DNA of 64,000 nucleotides from Kluyveromyces lactis (taxonomy: Eukaryota > Ascomycota > Saccharomycetes > Saccharomycetales > Saccharomycetaceae): the NCBI RefSeq assembly GCF_000002515.2, contig NC_006038.1, forward strand, positions 620,001 to 684,000, written 5' to 3'. The notes beneath the pieces are model-generated. The model saw only the letters and a program-made list of their open reading frames with translations. It searched no databases and was not told the DNA's origin. The position numbers were made by a program, and so were the translations under genes. Below are positions 1 to 10,335 of this stretch, piece after piece (position 1 is the first letter of the stretch; each line of letters opens with the position of its first letter).

Positions 1-2
1 GT

Positions 3-1094
3 TTAATCGTGCTTCAAGGTTTCCAAAGCAGTAGCAGATGGCTTGATCTTGTTAGCTTGGTCGACCTTCTTGGAACCCAACTTTTCGGCGGCGAAGACCT
101 TAGCGTATGGGTTCAATCTCAACAAGACTTGCTTGTTCTTCAATGGGTTCTTCTTTTGGACGTGAGTACGCTTTTGAGTGGCTTGACCAGCGGCTCTCAA
201 GACAGATTGAATTTCAGTGGAGTTGATGATTCTGGTAACATCGGAAGTAGAGATGATGTTAGATGGCAAAGCGTAACCAGCCTTGACAGAGGCAACGGTT
301 TCGGAACCCCAGATTTGGTCCAACTTGGAGAAAGCGGATTGAGTCCAGATAACGAATCTACCCAAGTGAGCACCTGGAGCCAATTGCAACAAACCTAAAG
401 AGGCAACGTTAGCGGTTTCAACACCTGGAACGTTTCTGAAAGCCTTGACAACACCGTTGTCTTCGGAGTAGACAACCAATGGACCTCTTCTTTGAGTGAA
501 TCTTCTGTTTCTGTACTTACCCTTACCAGCTCTTAGCTTCTTGGACTTGACGACCTTGATGACGTCGGAGTGAGCACCAACAGCCTTCAAAGCAGCAACA
601 GCTTCTTTGGTCTTTTGGATGGATTGCAAGTCGTCGGAAACAACCAATGGGATGGATGGAACCTTTTCGACTCTGTGACCTCTGGCCAAAACCAAAGATG
701 GAACAGCAGAGGCAGCAATAGCAGAAGCAGTAGCGTATCTCTTTTCGTTTTGGTTAACCTTAACGTTCCACTTTCTCCAGGTCTTGGTTGGAGCGAACAT
801 ACGACCACCACGACACATGTTACCGAAAGCAGCTTGACCGGATCTGTGGGTACCACCACCACCAACACGTGGAATACGGGCAACAGCACGACCAGTACCC
901 CAAGATTCAGCAGAGGTTTGGTGACCAGCCTTTTCGGAAACAGCATAAGCTTGTCTCTTGTTCTTGTTGACAGATGTGAACACAGAGTGAACGATATCTG
1001 GACGAATTGGAGCACGGAAAACGGCTGGCAATGGCAAATCGGTAGAGGTGGTCTCACCGTTCAAAGATAGAACTGCAACTTGAGGAATAGACAT
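3..1094 (-). CDS. RPL4: Large-subunit ribosomal protein L4 (uL4)
   Basis: The 363-residue product is the cytosolic 60S ribosomal protein uL4, near-identical in length to yeast Rpl4 (362). Recognisable landmarks are the [17 protein letters not shown]-type N-terminus, the glycine-rich internal loop ([15 protein letters not shown], about residues 75-90) that lines the exit tunnel, and the [11 protein letters not shown] core. The C-terminus ends in ETLKHD, as in yeast. An upstream in-frame extension exists, but the ATG at 1092-1094 gives the family N-terminus MSIPQV, so I start there. There is no intron. The gene is complete: its stop is at bases 3-5, almost at the window edge. Codon use is strongly biased, as in highly expressed genes. 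The next gene upstream on the same strand is RKM3, the same pair as YBR031W/YBR030W in S. cerevisiae. Confidence 0.97.
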   Translation of the reverse strand: MSIPQVAVLSLNGETTSTDLPLPAVFRAPIRPDIVHSVFTSVNKNKRQAYAVSEKAGHQTSAESWGTGRAVARIPRVGGGGTHRSGQAAFGNMCRGGRMFAPTKTWRKWNVKVNQNEKRYATASAIAASAVPSLVLARGHRVEKVPSIPLVVSDDLQSIQKTKEAVAALKAVGAHSDVIKVVKSKKLRAGKGKYRNRRFTQRRGPLVVYSEDNGVVKAFRNVPGVETANVASLGLLQLAPGAHLGRFVIWTQSAFSKLDQIWGSETVASVKAGYALPSNIISTSDVTRIINSTEIQSVLRAAGQATQKRTHVQKKNPLKNKQVLLRLNPYAKVFAAEKLGSKKVDQANKIKPSATALETLKHD

Positions 1095-1390
1095 TACTGA
1101 TAGGTAATCAAATGGACTTGATGATGGGGAGGGAGAAAGTAAAACTTTGTAATGCAAAAGATCTAAATTATACCAAATTAACTATTGTTGAAAAGTTTTC
1201 TTCTCTTGTGGGCATCGAAATTTTTCACTTTTTTATATCTGAAAAATTTCATCCACGATGCACTTTGAAAGAAATTTTTCTTTTGCGATATGGGTCATTG
1301 TGTACGGGATGAGGGTTGGTTCTAGTCACGTGATTAATTGTGTGGATATACGTTTATATTCATGTGTATATATGCTCGGATGCAGCTATC
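1095..1390 (-). promoter_or_regulatory. RPL4 promoter with Rap1-like site and GAAAAATTTC motifs
   Basis: This spacer drives RPL4 leftwards. TGTGTACGGGATG at 1299-1311 resembles the reverse complement of the Rap1 box of ribosomal-protein genes. GAAATTTTTC occurs at 1217-1226 and again at 1271-1280, and its reverse complement lies at 1241-1250; these resemble the RRPE motif of growth-regulated genes. A CACGTGA E-box lies near 1327. The motif matches are by eye, and binding is inferred. Confidence 0.55.
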
Positions 1391-3052
1391 CTACCTGACT
1401 CGATTTAGGATCTGCTTCTCAGAGTTTATCAGTAATTCTATTTGTTGCAAGTTGTAAGTTTTAAGGTCTGACGGCAGTTTTGCGTACTTCTTGGCAGCAC
1501 ATATTTGTTTCAGTAACCTTTTCCCGTCGCCTGATAGTTTGGCTTCCAACAGTGGTAGTTTCTTGGCAAGTTTCTCTACATCTCCTCTGGCGCTCGAAAG
1601 GTTCTTGTACATTGATGGAGACATTGTCAGTAGGTTCAAGATAGCTAGGAGCACATCATTCGGTTTTCCGGAGTGTTTTAGGTGGACGTATCCCCAGGCG
1701 TCATTTTCTTCTGGGGTTTCTTCCGAAGAAAGTTCTGAGGACGTCGAATCAGAGTCGGAGGCTGGGGACTCGTTCTCGTTCTCCTCCTCTTCTCCCTCTT
1801 CTCCCTCTTCCTCCTCTTCCTCCTCTTCTGACTCCTCTCTTGTTGCCTCGTACCACTCTTTGTACACCGCATGTACTTCATCCTCCCACCATTCCATCCT
1901 ATCTCCAATCCGTTTGGAATTCTTTTGTCCATACTCCACCAACTCTTCCGATAAATCAACTACATCGTGTGGATTATCCTCGATGCAAAATCCGTACCTG
2001 GCTAATAGGTACGAGTTGGAATGGTCACCATACGAGTTGAATATTTCTTCTCCCGCTTTGACATCGTTTGAAAGAATGATATCTACACATTCATCAGTAT
2101 CAATGTTCTTGGGCATTATTGCCTCAGGAGTTTCTTCTGCATTCTCATCAGAAACAGTTTCCTCCACAGATTCTGAATCTGAAGGGTCTAATTCTCTTTC
2201 TAACTCTTCAATAACTGACAAGCTTATTGTCCCGGTTTCCCTTGGTGTTATTCTTTGAGTTCTCTGTTCCATCTCCATATCCAATGCCTTCGTCTCAGCA
2301 ATCACATGCTTGCAATCCCCTAATTCCCCACACATATCGCACACATCATACATGCTCTCAAACCTTACGTCGGGCCTCGTTGCGTGATGGTTAAAAAGGT
2401 CTGCTATGGCAACTAATCCAGAATCATGATAGTTGTCGATCTCAAATACTCTTGACGATATGGCGAATGCTATAGCAGCAAATTCTTTAAAATTCGAAGA
2501 GACTTGCTTCTGATCTTCTAAATTGAAGTCGAACAAATACGGTATTTTCAGCCCAAATTCTTCGTTCCACTTACGGGATAATGCAATACCAACTTTGAAA
2601 CCATTTTCTATCTCTTCTTGTGGAGACAACGCCTCGAATACAACATCCAATGCAGTATTCTTCAGCAAAATTTTCTCATTATCTTCCCAGTATGCCGGTG
2701 GAAGATATAGACTCCCATTTTGTCTGTGTGAAATGCTCTTCAAATATTTGTACCAATGGCTTTCAACTTGAAATATGAATACTTCATAAATATATGCAAT
2801 GTTTAATGCCAACATGCCTTTTACCTCGCTATCAACCAGTAGATTGGCAATGCTACTATTTTCTGCAGTGAAAACAGAAGATTTCGGAATCCTAAGGAGT
2901 ACAGTGTCCTCCTTCAAATCCTTTAATGCAAACACTCCTAAACCACCATAATCAGATCTTCTAATCTCACAGCCGGCAGTGTGGAAAAACCCCTTGGATT
3001 CCAGTACAAATGTTAGAATATCATCTGTATCACTGGAGTCTGTATTAGACAT
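1391..3052 (-). CDS. RKM3: SET-domain ribosomal lysine methyltransferase Rkm3
   Basis: The 553-residue protein matches yeast Rkm3 (552 residues), the SET-family enzyme that methylates lysine in ribosomal protein Rpl12. The SET domain is split, as in this RuBisCO-methyltransferase-like family. A glycine-rich entry SDYGGLGVFAL lies near residues 33-43, the cofactor-pocket motif ADLFNHH near 217, and the catalytic SYGDHSNSYLLARYGF stretch near 337-352. A long acidic run of Glu (about 404-421), encoded by a CTC/TCC-rich microsatellite, sits in the C-terminal half. The first in-frame codons upstream use GTG; the first ATG (MSNTDS, 3050-3052) is the credible start. It is adjacent to RPL4 as in S. 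cerevisiae. Function is by family, and the Rpl12 target is inferred from yeast. Confidence 0.9.
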   Translation of the reverse strand: MSNTDSSDTDDILTFVLESKGFFHTAGCEIRRSDYGGLGVFALKDLKEDTVLLRIPKSSVFTAENSSIANLLVDSEVKGMLALNIAYIYEVFIFQVESHWYKYLKSISHRQNGSLYLPPAYWEDNEKILLKNTALDVVFEALSPQEEIENGFKVGIALSRKWNEEFGLKIPYLFDFNLEDQKQVSSNFKEFAAIAFAISSRVFEIDNYHDSGLVAIADLFNHHATRPDVRFESMYDVCDMCGELGDCKHVIAETKALDMEMEQRTQRITPRETGTISLSVIEELERELDPSDSESVEETVSDENAEETPEAIMPKNIDTDECVDIILSNDVKAGEEIFNSYGDHSNSYLLARYGFCIEDNPHDVVDLSEELVEYGQKNSKRIGDRMEWWEDEVHAVYKEWYEATREESEEEEEEEEGEEGEEEENENESPASDSDSTSSELSSEETPEENDAWGYVHLKHSGKPNDVLLAILNLLTMSPSMYKNLSSARGDVEKLAKKLPLLEAKLSGDGKRLLKQICAAKKYAKLPSDLKTYNLQQIELLINSEKQILNRVR

Positions 3053-3138
3053 TCGTGTTGTTGGGTTGAGAGTCTTCACCTGTGAATAATGCCCCTACTA
3101 TATGCCTCTTTGGGGTGTTGATAATTTCTGTGGTCAAC

Positions 3139-3201
3139 CGATGAGATGAGATGAGATGATGAGATCTGAAGCGATTTATCATTTTCGAGATTGAAAAATT
3201 T
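3139..3201 (-). promoter_or_regulatory. RKM3 PAC and RRPE-like promoter elements
   Basis: CGATGAG followed by repeated GATGAG units (3139-3164) matches the PAC element bound by Dot6/Tod6. TGAAAAATTT (3192-3201) matches the RRPE element bound by Stb3. They lie about 90-150 bp upstream of the RKM3 ATG, the usual arrangement for ribosome-biogenesis genes. The rest of 3053-3543 shows no gene. Regulation is inferred from motif type and spacing only. Confidence 0.6.
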
Positions 3202-3543
3202 CAACTGAACAATACGCAGAAAACCATTTCCGCAGATGAAGAAGTCGCTGTTAATGTAAGATGTCTTAATGACAATTAGATGTAAGAGGCGTTCTGAAAT
3301 TCAAGTTAAATAACCACCTGGTAACCATATACTGGCGTTTTAAATCTTCTTCTCGCGTGTTCTTGAATGTCTTGACGATCCTTGGGCAGAGAGTCAACTC
3401 ATCTCAAAAGGATATGTCATTTGAATAAGACATCAAATCGGATGAAAAGTATCTTATTATATACATATGTACAGGACCTAACTTTGAAAGTAGTATATTT
3501 AGGTATTCCAGTTTGTTTGTTTTTCTTTGTCAAAGGTCGGAGC

Positions 3544-3936
3544 TCATACCTTTATTATTTCTTCCTGGGGTACTCTTTTGTGTTCCAATTTCTGTAGCAC
3601 TTCATCCATAATTTCAGATGAGTGTTTGTGCTTCATTGAAACTTCAGCTACAACCTTCCCATCGGATCCAATAGCTTCTAGTATGCATGGTACATCGACT
3701 TTTTTATCATCGTTTCTAATTCTGGTCACATTGATTGGCAACGCAGGGTTGTAAAACTGCAGAGAAGGCAAAAACTCGTGCCAGAACTTACGGGCACCCA
3801 TATGGCCATTGAAATTCTGATACTGGAACTTCACATTCAATGCACTGTACTTCGATACATCTAATATAATTTGAGGTTTCACGGTAGTCGCACTGATCTT
3901 GTTCAAAAATTTTTGTTGTTTAACGATTCCTGACAT
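3544..3936 (-). CDS. MRP49: Mitochondrial large-subunit ribosomal protein Mrp49
   Basis: The 130-residue protein corresponds to yeast Mrp49 (137 residues), a mitochondrial large-ribosomal-subunit protein of the L51/S25/thioredoxin-like fold family. Diagnostic segments are VKQQKFLNKISATT at the N-terminus and FQYQNFNGHMGARKFWHEFLP in the middle. The C-terminus closes with VPQEEIIKV. The start is an ATG at 3934-3936. In S. cerevisiae MRP49 (YKL167C) lies directly beside TPK3, and here TPK is the next gene upstream on the same strand, so order supports the call. No classical cleavable presequence is obvious, which is common for mitoribosomal proteins. Confidence 0.93.
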   Translation of the reverse strand: MSGIVKQQKFLNKISATTVKPQIILDVSKYSALNVKFQYQNFNGHMGARKFWHEFLPSLQFYNPALPINVTRIRNDDKKVDVPCILEAIGSDGKVVAEVSMKHKHSSEIMDEVLQKLEHKRVPQEEIIKV

Positions 3937-4605
3937 TATTTATTAATGATCTTCTCTAGAGTGACAATGAGTATAAGTATCCAATCGGTAAAATAAACCT
4001 TGACGATAAAGTAGAGCAACCAGGACCCTTCACTTTCAGCAATATCACTTCAATCATCTATTTCGTAAAATCATTCTCATTTCAACTGGACATGTCCACT
4101 GAACTTTTTGAATTTTCAATAGTTTGGAAAAAAATTCATTGGTCACGTGAAATCATTCGACAGAAGCAAGTTACGTCCAAAACATAAATGAATGTGCCAT
4201 GACTTACCCCAGTTTACAATTTATGTAGCATGGATCGTGAGGGAAGGACTTGTGATGAAGTCTTATACATGCATTCAAAATATGTAAATGCCATTGATTA
4301 TAGATAGATAAATACTCCAAAAATAAGATTATTGCATCGAGCATCCATTGGAGAGTACAGCAAAACGAATGAAACGAATTTTGAATTGGAAGTGCGTACA
4401 TCAATCCATCTAGTATTGTACGATGGTCATTCAAAGGAATGTATCAAATAACGGCAGCGTTTCTGAAGGCAATGAGCCGATATATCAAAACAAAAAAAAA
4501 AAGAAAAGGGACTAACGGGGGGAAAGGCGTGTTAAAGTTTACATATTGTGTAGATGCAAGATAAGAGGCATGTTGATATCTGAATTTCATGAGCAAGTAT
4601 GCCTG
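3937..4605. other. MRP49 upstream / TPK 3' spacer, no gene seen
   Basis: This stretch of about 670 bp lies between MRP49 and TPK. It holds a CACGTGA E-box near 4143 (possible Cbf1 site) and a short A-tract near 4490-4505. Open frames here use non-ATG starts and look like noise. I see no RNA gene. Confidence 0.5.
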
Positions 4606-5973
4606 CTAAAAGTTGGTGAAAATACTATGGTACGGATCTTCGCCTTGAATGCCATAATTAACCTCTTCCTCTGGATACCTATCGTATTGAGAGGTATCGC
4701 CTTGTCCGGCCTGAATAGGAGGTTCATATGGAGTTTCAATGTTTTTGCAGAGTAGTTTTTCCCACACAACCTCGCTGAACCACGGATGATTCTTTACGTC
4801 CTCACTTCCATTTTGTAAATTACCTAGCCGTTGACTTAAGTCTCTTGTGATGAGTTTCGATATTAGATCTTGAGCATCAGAATGGAAAAATGGTGGGAAT
4901 CTTACTGGAGCATTTAGAATATTCTCATAGGTCTTAATTGTGTTTGAATCGTAGAAAGGTGTATATCCTGCTAACATTTCGTAGATTAAAACACCAAAAC
5001 TCCACCAATCCACAGATTTGTTGTAAGGTTTTGTGCTTACCACTTCAGGTGCGATATAGTCCGGTGTTCCACAGAGAGTGTAAGTGACATCAGGAACATA
5101 TTTAGCGAACCCGAAATCAGTTAACTTGATATGTCCGTTCTTATCTAAAAGGATATTTTCTGGTTTCAAATCTCTGTAAATGATGCCTTTAGAATGTAGG
5201 TATTCCAACGCAAGACAAACTTCTGCTGCATAAAACTTCGCGACCGGGTTTGGGAACCTTTGAGACTTCCTTAAAAGAGAGAATAGTTCACCACCTTCGA
5301 TGTAATCCATGATCATAAACAATTGCTGTGAGTCCTGGAAAGTTCCCCACATTCTAATTATGAAAGGATGGGATACTATACTTAGCATATTTCTTTCATC
5401 GTTGGTATGCTCCACTTGTTTCAATTTGACAACGGTGTTTTTTTTCAAAACTTTCATTGCATAGAACCTGCCGTTGTGATTGGATCTCACCAAATGAACT
5501 CTACCAAACGAACCTGTACCCAAAGTTCTCAGAATCTGAAAATCATATAATGCATATTTTCCAGAAGTAACTCTTGCCTTGAGGGTAGAAGTGCTGCTTA
5601 GATGGTTATGCTTGTGACAATGGTTGCTATGCCTTCTATTTGAATTGTTGCTACTGTCCCCATTTTCATTATTGCTGGAATTGGATGACGAATCTTTGTT
5701 ATCATTAGTATTAGTAGAGGAATTAGTATTATTAAGATTAGAGTTATTATTATCCGTCTCCATAGGATGATCAGCATCAGAGTTGGTTATCAGAGTTTCG
5801 CTGTTTCCACTCAACCTATTCCCCACGTTGCTTCCATCTCGTAGTGGGTCTTTGCTAGAAAGAAGTGGTTCTTGAGAATTTGAACTTGTTGAAACAGCCT
5901 GTACCACAGGTAATTCAATTTGATCTGTTCGGCCAGAAAGAAATCCCTTGGATTCGTTGTCAAAAGGTCTCAT
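4606..5973 (-). CDS. TPK1: cAMP-dependent protein kinase catalytic subunit
   Basis: The 455-residue product is a PKA catalytic subunit, the effector of Ras/cAMP nutrient signalling. The kinase domain is complete: GTGSFG glycine loop near residue 151, the AMKVLKK lysine near 174, RDLKPEN near 264, DFGFAKY near 287, and the activation-loop [12 protein letters not shown] near 301. The C-terminal tail ends in IFTNF with the hydrophobic FxxF-type anchor of AGC kinases. The first 130 residues are low-complexity and rich in Asn/Ser, longer than in yeast Tpk1/Tpk3 (about 398 residues). The frame opens upstream from a TTG; the first ATG (MRPFDN, 5971-5973) is taken as start. Neighbours match both TPK1 (YJL163C) and TPK3 (MRP49, MCD4), so this is probably the single pre-duplication TPK1/TPK3 gene. 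Confidence 0.93.
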   Translation of the reverse strand: MRPFDNESKGFLSGRTDQIELPVVQAVSTSSNSQEPLLSSKDPLRDGSNVGNRLSGNSETLITNSDADHPMETDNNNSNLNNTNSSTNTNDNKDSSSNSSNNENGDSSNNSNRRHSNHCHKHNHLSSTSTLKARVTSGKYALYDFQILRTLGTGSFGRVHLVRSNHNGRFYAMKVLKKNTVVKLKQVEHTNDERNMLSIVSHPFIIRMWGTFQDSQQLFMIMDYIEGGELFSLLRKSQRFPNPVAKFYAAEVCLALEYLHSKGIIYRDLKPENILLDKNGHIKLTDFGFAKYVPDVTYTLCGTPDYIAPEVVSTKPYNKSVDWWSFGVLIYEMLAGYTPFYDSNTIKTYENILNAPVRFPPFFHSDAQDLISKLITRDLSQRLGNLQNGSEDVKNHPWFSEVVWEKLLCKNIETPYEPPIQAGQGDTSQYDRYPEEEVNYGIQGEDPYHSIFTNF

Positions 5974-6002
5974 CTTTCTTCTCTTTGCAGGTCTTGCCTC
6001 AT
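5970..6002 (-). promoter_or_regulatory. uORF overlapping the TPK start codon
   Basis: On the minus strand an ATG at 6000-6002 opens a ten-codon reading frame that ends in TGA. That TGA shares bases with the TPK ATG (ATGA overlap at 5970-5973). Such an arrangement can favour leaky scanning or termination-reinitiation. The reading frame is seen directly; a regulatory role is inferred and depends on where transcription starts. Confidence 0.45.
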
Positions 6003-6006
6003 GCAA

Positions 6007-7832
6007 GATATAGCGGTTCAGATTGGAAAAAAAGAGAAAGTTGGCACAGAGTCAAAACAGTGATATATCTCTTATACTCTCACTAGAAAGAGTTCTAAAT
6101 AAGGCCCAGCCTTTATCCGATTTCCTTCAAACCAAGGTCTGATCTGAATGTTGAAAAAAAAACTAATGATGAAGAAAAGTGTATCTTGTCCCTTATTCGA
6201 AATACCCCAAAACAGAAACAAGTAGGTAAGAAAATCAGGAAATTCAGTAACCGTATCGACCCCAGGGTGTGTCCAGTAGATGATACTATGAATATATTGT
6301 TAATAGTAAGCCAGTGCCTTGAGGAAAAGGAAACGTCACAATGAAAAGTAGCAAATAAAAAATTCACAGTATAGCAAAGGATGGAAAAGAATAAAATTGC
6401 CTAAAACCTAACCGTTTTAGTTTTTATTTTTTTATTTTTTTATCGGTACAACGTCAAATTAAACTTATTGTACAAATATCTTACGTGCGCTTCAATTCAA
6501 ACCAGTAACTCTGCGGGTTGCTTGATCTATTTCCCACTTGTGTCCTCAAAACTCTCCGTTATTTGTCAAACTTCTTGAAATTTCCTTGTTTCTTGTAATT
6601 TAACCTAAATTTCAAATTTCAAAATAAAAAAACTATTCGCTTTCAAATTCGATTTTGGACGGTTCTGAGAAGTTAAAGGCTAGGACAACCGTAGCGGTGA
6701 TCTCAAAACGGTAAATAGCTTAATTTATGCAAACTCACAAGTAAGATTTTATTGTGCGGATTTATGTTGCTGTTGTTTTTCCAGTGTTCAGCATCAGTAA
6801 TGGCATAATACATGTATGTATATATACTTAAATGTATGTTCAGGGATAACTCTGTAGATCTACCGATACGTCGAAGGTTGCCATAATGGGGGGGTAGCCA
6901 TGGATGGTTTGAACGGTCTATACTCTGGGAAATGGCAATACGTCCCGTATACCAACCAAGCACATAGGAAGTACACCAAGATAGAGATAAAAAAAGAAAA
7001 GGGACATTTCTCCGTACTTCTCTCTAACAAAATCTGAACTGATTTCTCTCGTTGATCTCTGAGCTGCTCTAACGCACTAGATAGAGAAAGAAACTGAATT
7101 CCTACTCTAAAAGTTGAGTTTTTGGAACAGGAACACATATTGCTGGCTCGTAGAGTGAGTTACTTTTTGTTTCACTTTTCTGTGTGTCGCGGAATTTTTT
7201 ATTTCTTTTCATGCAGGTCCTCTCAATTTTTTTTTCTTTTTTTGCTCGATTTGGGTTCGCATTGCATGCATATCACCATAATACAGATTGGGATCGGATG
7301 CCCGGTGGCCAACGTTAGCTTAACACCCGATCTCCGGTGCCTGGTGCTCAGTATGCAAATACCAACGCCCATTGTGCTAGTGATCAATGGTTGATTCATT
7401 TTCCTTTGGGGTTATTATGGCTATTGCGGATAATTCTTTTTTTCCGATATATTACTGGCTTTGTAGCGTATTCCGAGTACTGCATTGTTTCTATCAAAGC
7501 TTGAAGAGGAGAAAGTGACACAAGATGACACAAGACGAGGCATAGGCAGAGCGAAATATATGATGGGGAGTCGGGATACTAACCAAACCAAACGAAAATT
7601 TTCGTTATGTTACGTGTTATTCCGTTATTCTTTATCAGTACAGCGTTTTCATTTCCTATTGAATGCTTCTGTCAAGCTCTAGCTTCTTTTATTCGATGCC
7701 CCAAGTCCCGAGAAACCTGCATGCGATCAATGACACGGGTCATAGTTCTTCCGATAACAAAGGTAGTATACATTTCTGTCCGTCACTAGTAAATATTAGT
7801 ATAGTCCGACATAATGATCCCACATTGGGGAA
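6007..7832. other. Long TPK upstream region, no gene seen
   Basis: This is a gene-poor 1.8-kb stretch between TPK and the 3' end of the YJL163C orthologue. Both genes point left, so it is mainly the TPK promoter. It contains T-rich tracts (about 6419-6444 and 7208-7228), which are typical of yeast promoters or possible replication-origin elements. Frames of 60-92 codons on both strands lack similarity I recognise and probably are not genes. A TACTAAC at 7577-7583 has no matching splice donor. Confidence 0.45.
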
Positions 7833-9695
7833 TTATCTTGAGATCGGAATTCTAAGTGATTTTGCGGAGGACTCGCGCCTTGAATGATTGGCGATTTCTT
7901 GGGGGCCAGAAGTTGGGTTGTAGGCTGGTTTAGCAAAAGTCTTTGTAGTATCAAGGTCAGGCCGTGCAAGGGTTACTTCAGACTGGCGTCTCAACAATTC
8001 AGGGTCATCGACAATTTTCAAAAACGCTGTCATCAGACAGGCTCCGATACATAATACTAAGGGAATGTACACGAAAAATAAGGGGTCCAAATTCACTGTT
8101 CTCGAATACAATTTCAAAAATAACGATGGCATTACCATCATTGCACAACTTCTAATTAATGCCATTGCACCAAATAACTCACCTGTAGAACTTTTCGATC
8201 CGTATTTGATAACTGTGGATTGCACTGTTGGGGATAGCATGCTTCCCAGTATTTGTAGGAGAACGTATACGTATGCAGCGGATTCACTTCGACTAATCAC
8301 TAATACTACTAGCGAAAGTAGAATAAAAAAGGAAGAAACACGTAGTACAACCATGTCTGTGTGGTCCACAGATTTTGATAACGTTTTGAATCGTTTCTTC
8401 AAAAGATGTAGTGCCAGCGGTGCGAGAACTAATAAAGCAGCAGCCTTGCCGAGTCCCATTAAAGACACAAAGTAACCTAATTGCTCTGAACTCCAACCGA
8501 ACATGAAAACAAAGGCTAAAACAATCGCCGGTATAGATGCCGCTGTAGATATGACAAACATGATATCTATTCCAACAAGCAATAAAACCATGTATCTTGG
8601 AACCAAGGAACCGGCGGCAGTAGGAGCAATCCATAAATTTCTCACTGGAGACAAAAAGTCGAAGAATTGTAGAGCAGTATATTTCAGTACTGTATATGAC
8701 CGATTGGCTCCACCTGCCATATCTGATTGCCGTGATCTGGCACTATTGATGCTCTCCCTTCGTCTCAGGAACTTAGTTTGGGACTTTAACCTGGCCATTT
8801 CATGTCTAGATTCAGACATAAGGAAGGCGCAAACTAAAGTTAGAGAAACTGCTAATCCCAAAGCGACCCAAATTGGAACAAAATTATCACCGTGAGAAAG
8901 CTTGACTAAGATAGAACTCAAGAAGGGACCCAGTCCTATAGATCCATATATTGAACTCATAACGAAACTGATGTAAATCGGCCTGAGCTCCGGTTCCACA
9001 ATATCTGATATATAGCTGTTTCCGTTTGCTATAAGTGTAATCATCGAACCCCCAAAGGATGGAACACATTGCCCAATAATAAATAGAGAAGTATGAAATA
9101 CGTTCTTCGTATGATACACATACAACATAATCACTAACCCAATCGCCTTGATACTTCCAACGTACACAAAAATTGGAACCCTCCCAAATCTGTCCGATAA
9201 TTCGCCGAGCTTACCAGAAAGCAAAGTACCAGCAACACCATTGATCAAGAAAATAATTGAAGTTAGTCCCGAAAGCTTCTCTTGCACCTTAGAAGGATCG
9301 CAAACAGGAGAACCATCAATGCTCCACTCATTGTTTGATTGAGCTATACTTTCACAAATCTTCTTCATAGACAATAGTGTAAACGGAGCAAGTACTAGGG
9401 TATCAGTCAACGAAATGGAAACTAGGATGACACATAAATATACTAGCGACGGTTTTGACCACCACTTCAACGTCTCGTGGTGTAATCTGGATTCTCTTAG
9501 CCATCGAGTCTCATCGGTTTCTCCCTCCTCCTCTTCATCGACTAAAGTGCTTTCTAGAATTGCAACACCAGTATTCTCAGCAACATACTCTAATCCCTCA
9601 TTGGTGTACTCCTGAGCAGATTCAGGACTATCTTCATCCCTACGAGAGAGAATAGGTGTCTCTTCATCTTCAAGGACACTCCCGTTTTGCACCAT
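7833..9695 (-). CDS. YJL163C: Major-facilitator-like membrane protein, YJL163C orthologue
   Basis: The 620-residue protein has an acidic N-terminal cytosolic tail of about 85 residues. About twelve hydrophobic segments follow, in two bundles joined by a basic Ser/Arg-rich loop (near residues 300-330). The motif GKLGELSDRFGRVP between segments 2 and 3 is the signature loop of the major facilitator superfamily. It corresponds to yeast YJL163C, an uncharacterised carrier of the tetracycline-resistance/DHA1-like type, and sits next to TPK just as YJL163C sits next to TPK1. The substrate is unknown. The start is the ATG at 9693-9695. The tail after the last helix is basic and Ser-rich. Confidence 0.88.
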   Translation of the reverse strand: MVQNGSVLEDEETPILSRRDEDSPESAQEYTNEGLEYVAENTGVAILESTLVDEEEEGETDETRWLRESRLHHETLKWWSKPSLVYLCVILVSISLTDTLVLAPFTLLSMKKICESIAQSNNEWSIDGSPVCDPSKVQEKLSGLTSIIFLINGVAGTLLSGKLGELSDRFGRVPIFVYVGSIKAIGLVIMLYVYHTKNVFHTSLFIIGQCVPSFGGSMITLIANGNSYISDIVEPELRPIYISFVMSSIYGSIGLGPFLSSILVKLSHGDNFVPIWVALGLAVSLTLVCAFLMSESRHEMARLKSQTKFLRRRESINSARSRQSDMAGGANRSYTVLKYTALQFFDFLSPVRNLWIAPTAAGSLVPRYMVLLLVGIDIMFVISTAASIPAIVLAFVFMFGWSSEQLGYFVSLMGLGKAAALLVLAPLALHLLKKRFKTLSKSVDHTDMVVLRVSSFFILLSLVVLVISRSESAAYVYVLLQILGSMLSPTVQSTVIKYGSKSSTGELFGAMALIRSCAMMVMPSLFLKLYSRTVNLDPLFFVYIPLVLCIGACLMTAFLKIVDDPELLRRQSEVTLARPDLDTTKTFAKPAYNPTSGPQEIANHSRRESSAKSLRIPISR

Positions 9696-10335
9696 CGCTT
9701 AAGCAGAGTAGCAAGCAAAAACCAAACTATCAAATCACCTAACAATACTAAACCTTTACTGTCCAAAATCAATTAGCCAGTCGTATAAAGTTCGGTAATC
9801 ACAATAATAATAAATATAACAATTCCTGGGTTCTTGTTGAGCCTTGATTACAGTGTTTGCTTTCTATATTTTGAACGTTTTGACACATAGCTCATCTCAA
9901 TCCTTGTGTCTCTTTATTTATAAGTTTCGTATGCATTTGAGTGTCTCAATGGCTGCATTTTCCCCGAAACTGGAAAATTTGATAACAACAAAGACACAAG
10001 ATCAGTAAAAGTTGAAATTCTCTACGTCTATGCTGTTACTAGTAAGTAGTATTCAGTGGGTAACTTCTGTTGTACAAGCGATCAGGCGTATCTGTCGTTA
10101 GCCTGTTTTGCTATCCAGATTCTCGAATTATATTCTATGCGTATCTATTATGCATGTAATGCAGGAAAAGAATTTTTGATGTAAGTTGCCAAGAGAAATG
10201 TGCAGTCAATTTTACTGGTCTGATCTGTTGATGTTGAGATCTTGGTAAATTGAATTCTGATAGTAACGTGCCGCCTGTATGCATGCTTTTTGTAACAATT
10301 AAGGAAATCTTTTGTATATATGTTGGTTATATAGT
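9696..10335. other. YJL163C-orthologue promoter / MCD4 3' spacer
   Basis: This spacer of about 640 bp separates two leftward genes. It is AT-rich with no ATG-started frame of note and no RNA gene that I can see. Confidence 0.4.

Noticed and set aside
9-1070. Long frames opposite RPL4
   Set aside because: They are shadows of the highly codon-biased RPL4 gene.
6419-6444. Replication origin, from T-rich ATTTTTTTATTT strings
   Set aside because: The match to the origin consensus is loose and such tracts are common in promoters; it cannot be supported by eye.
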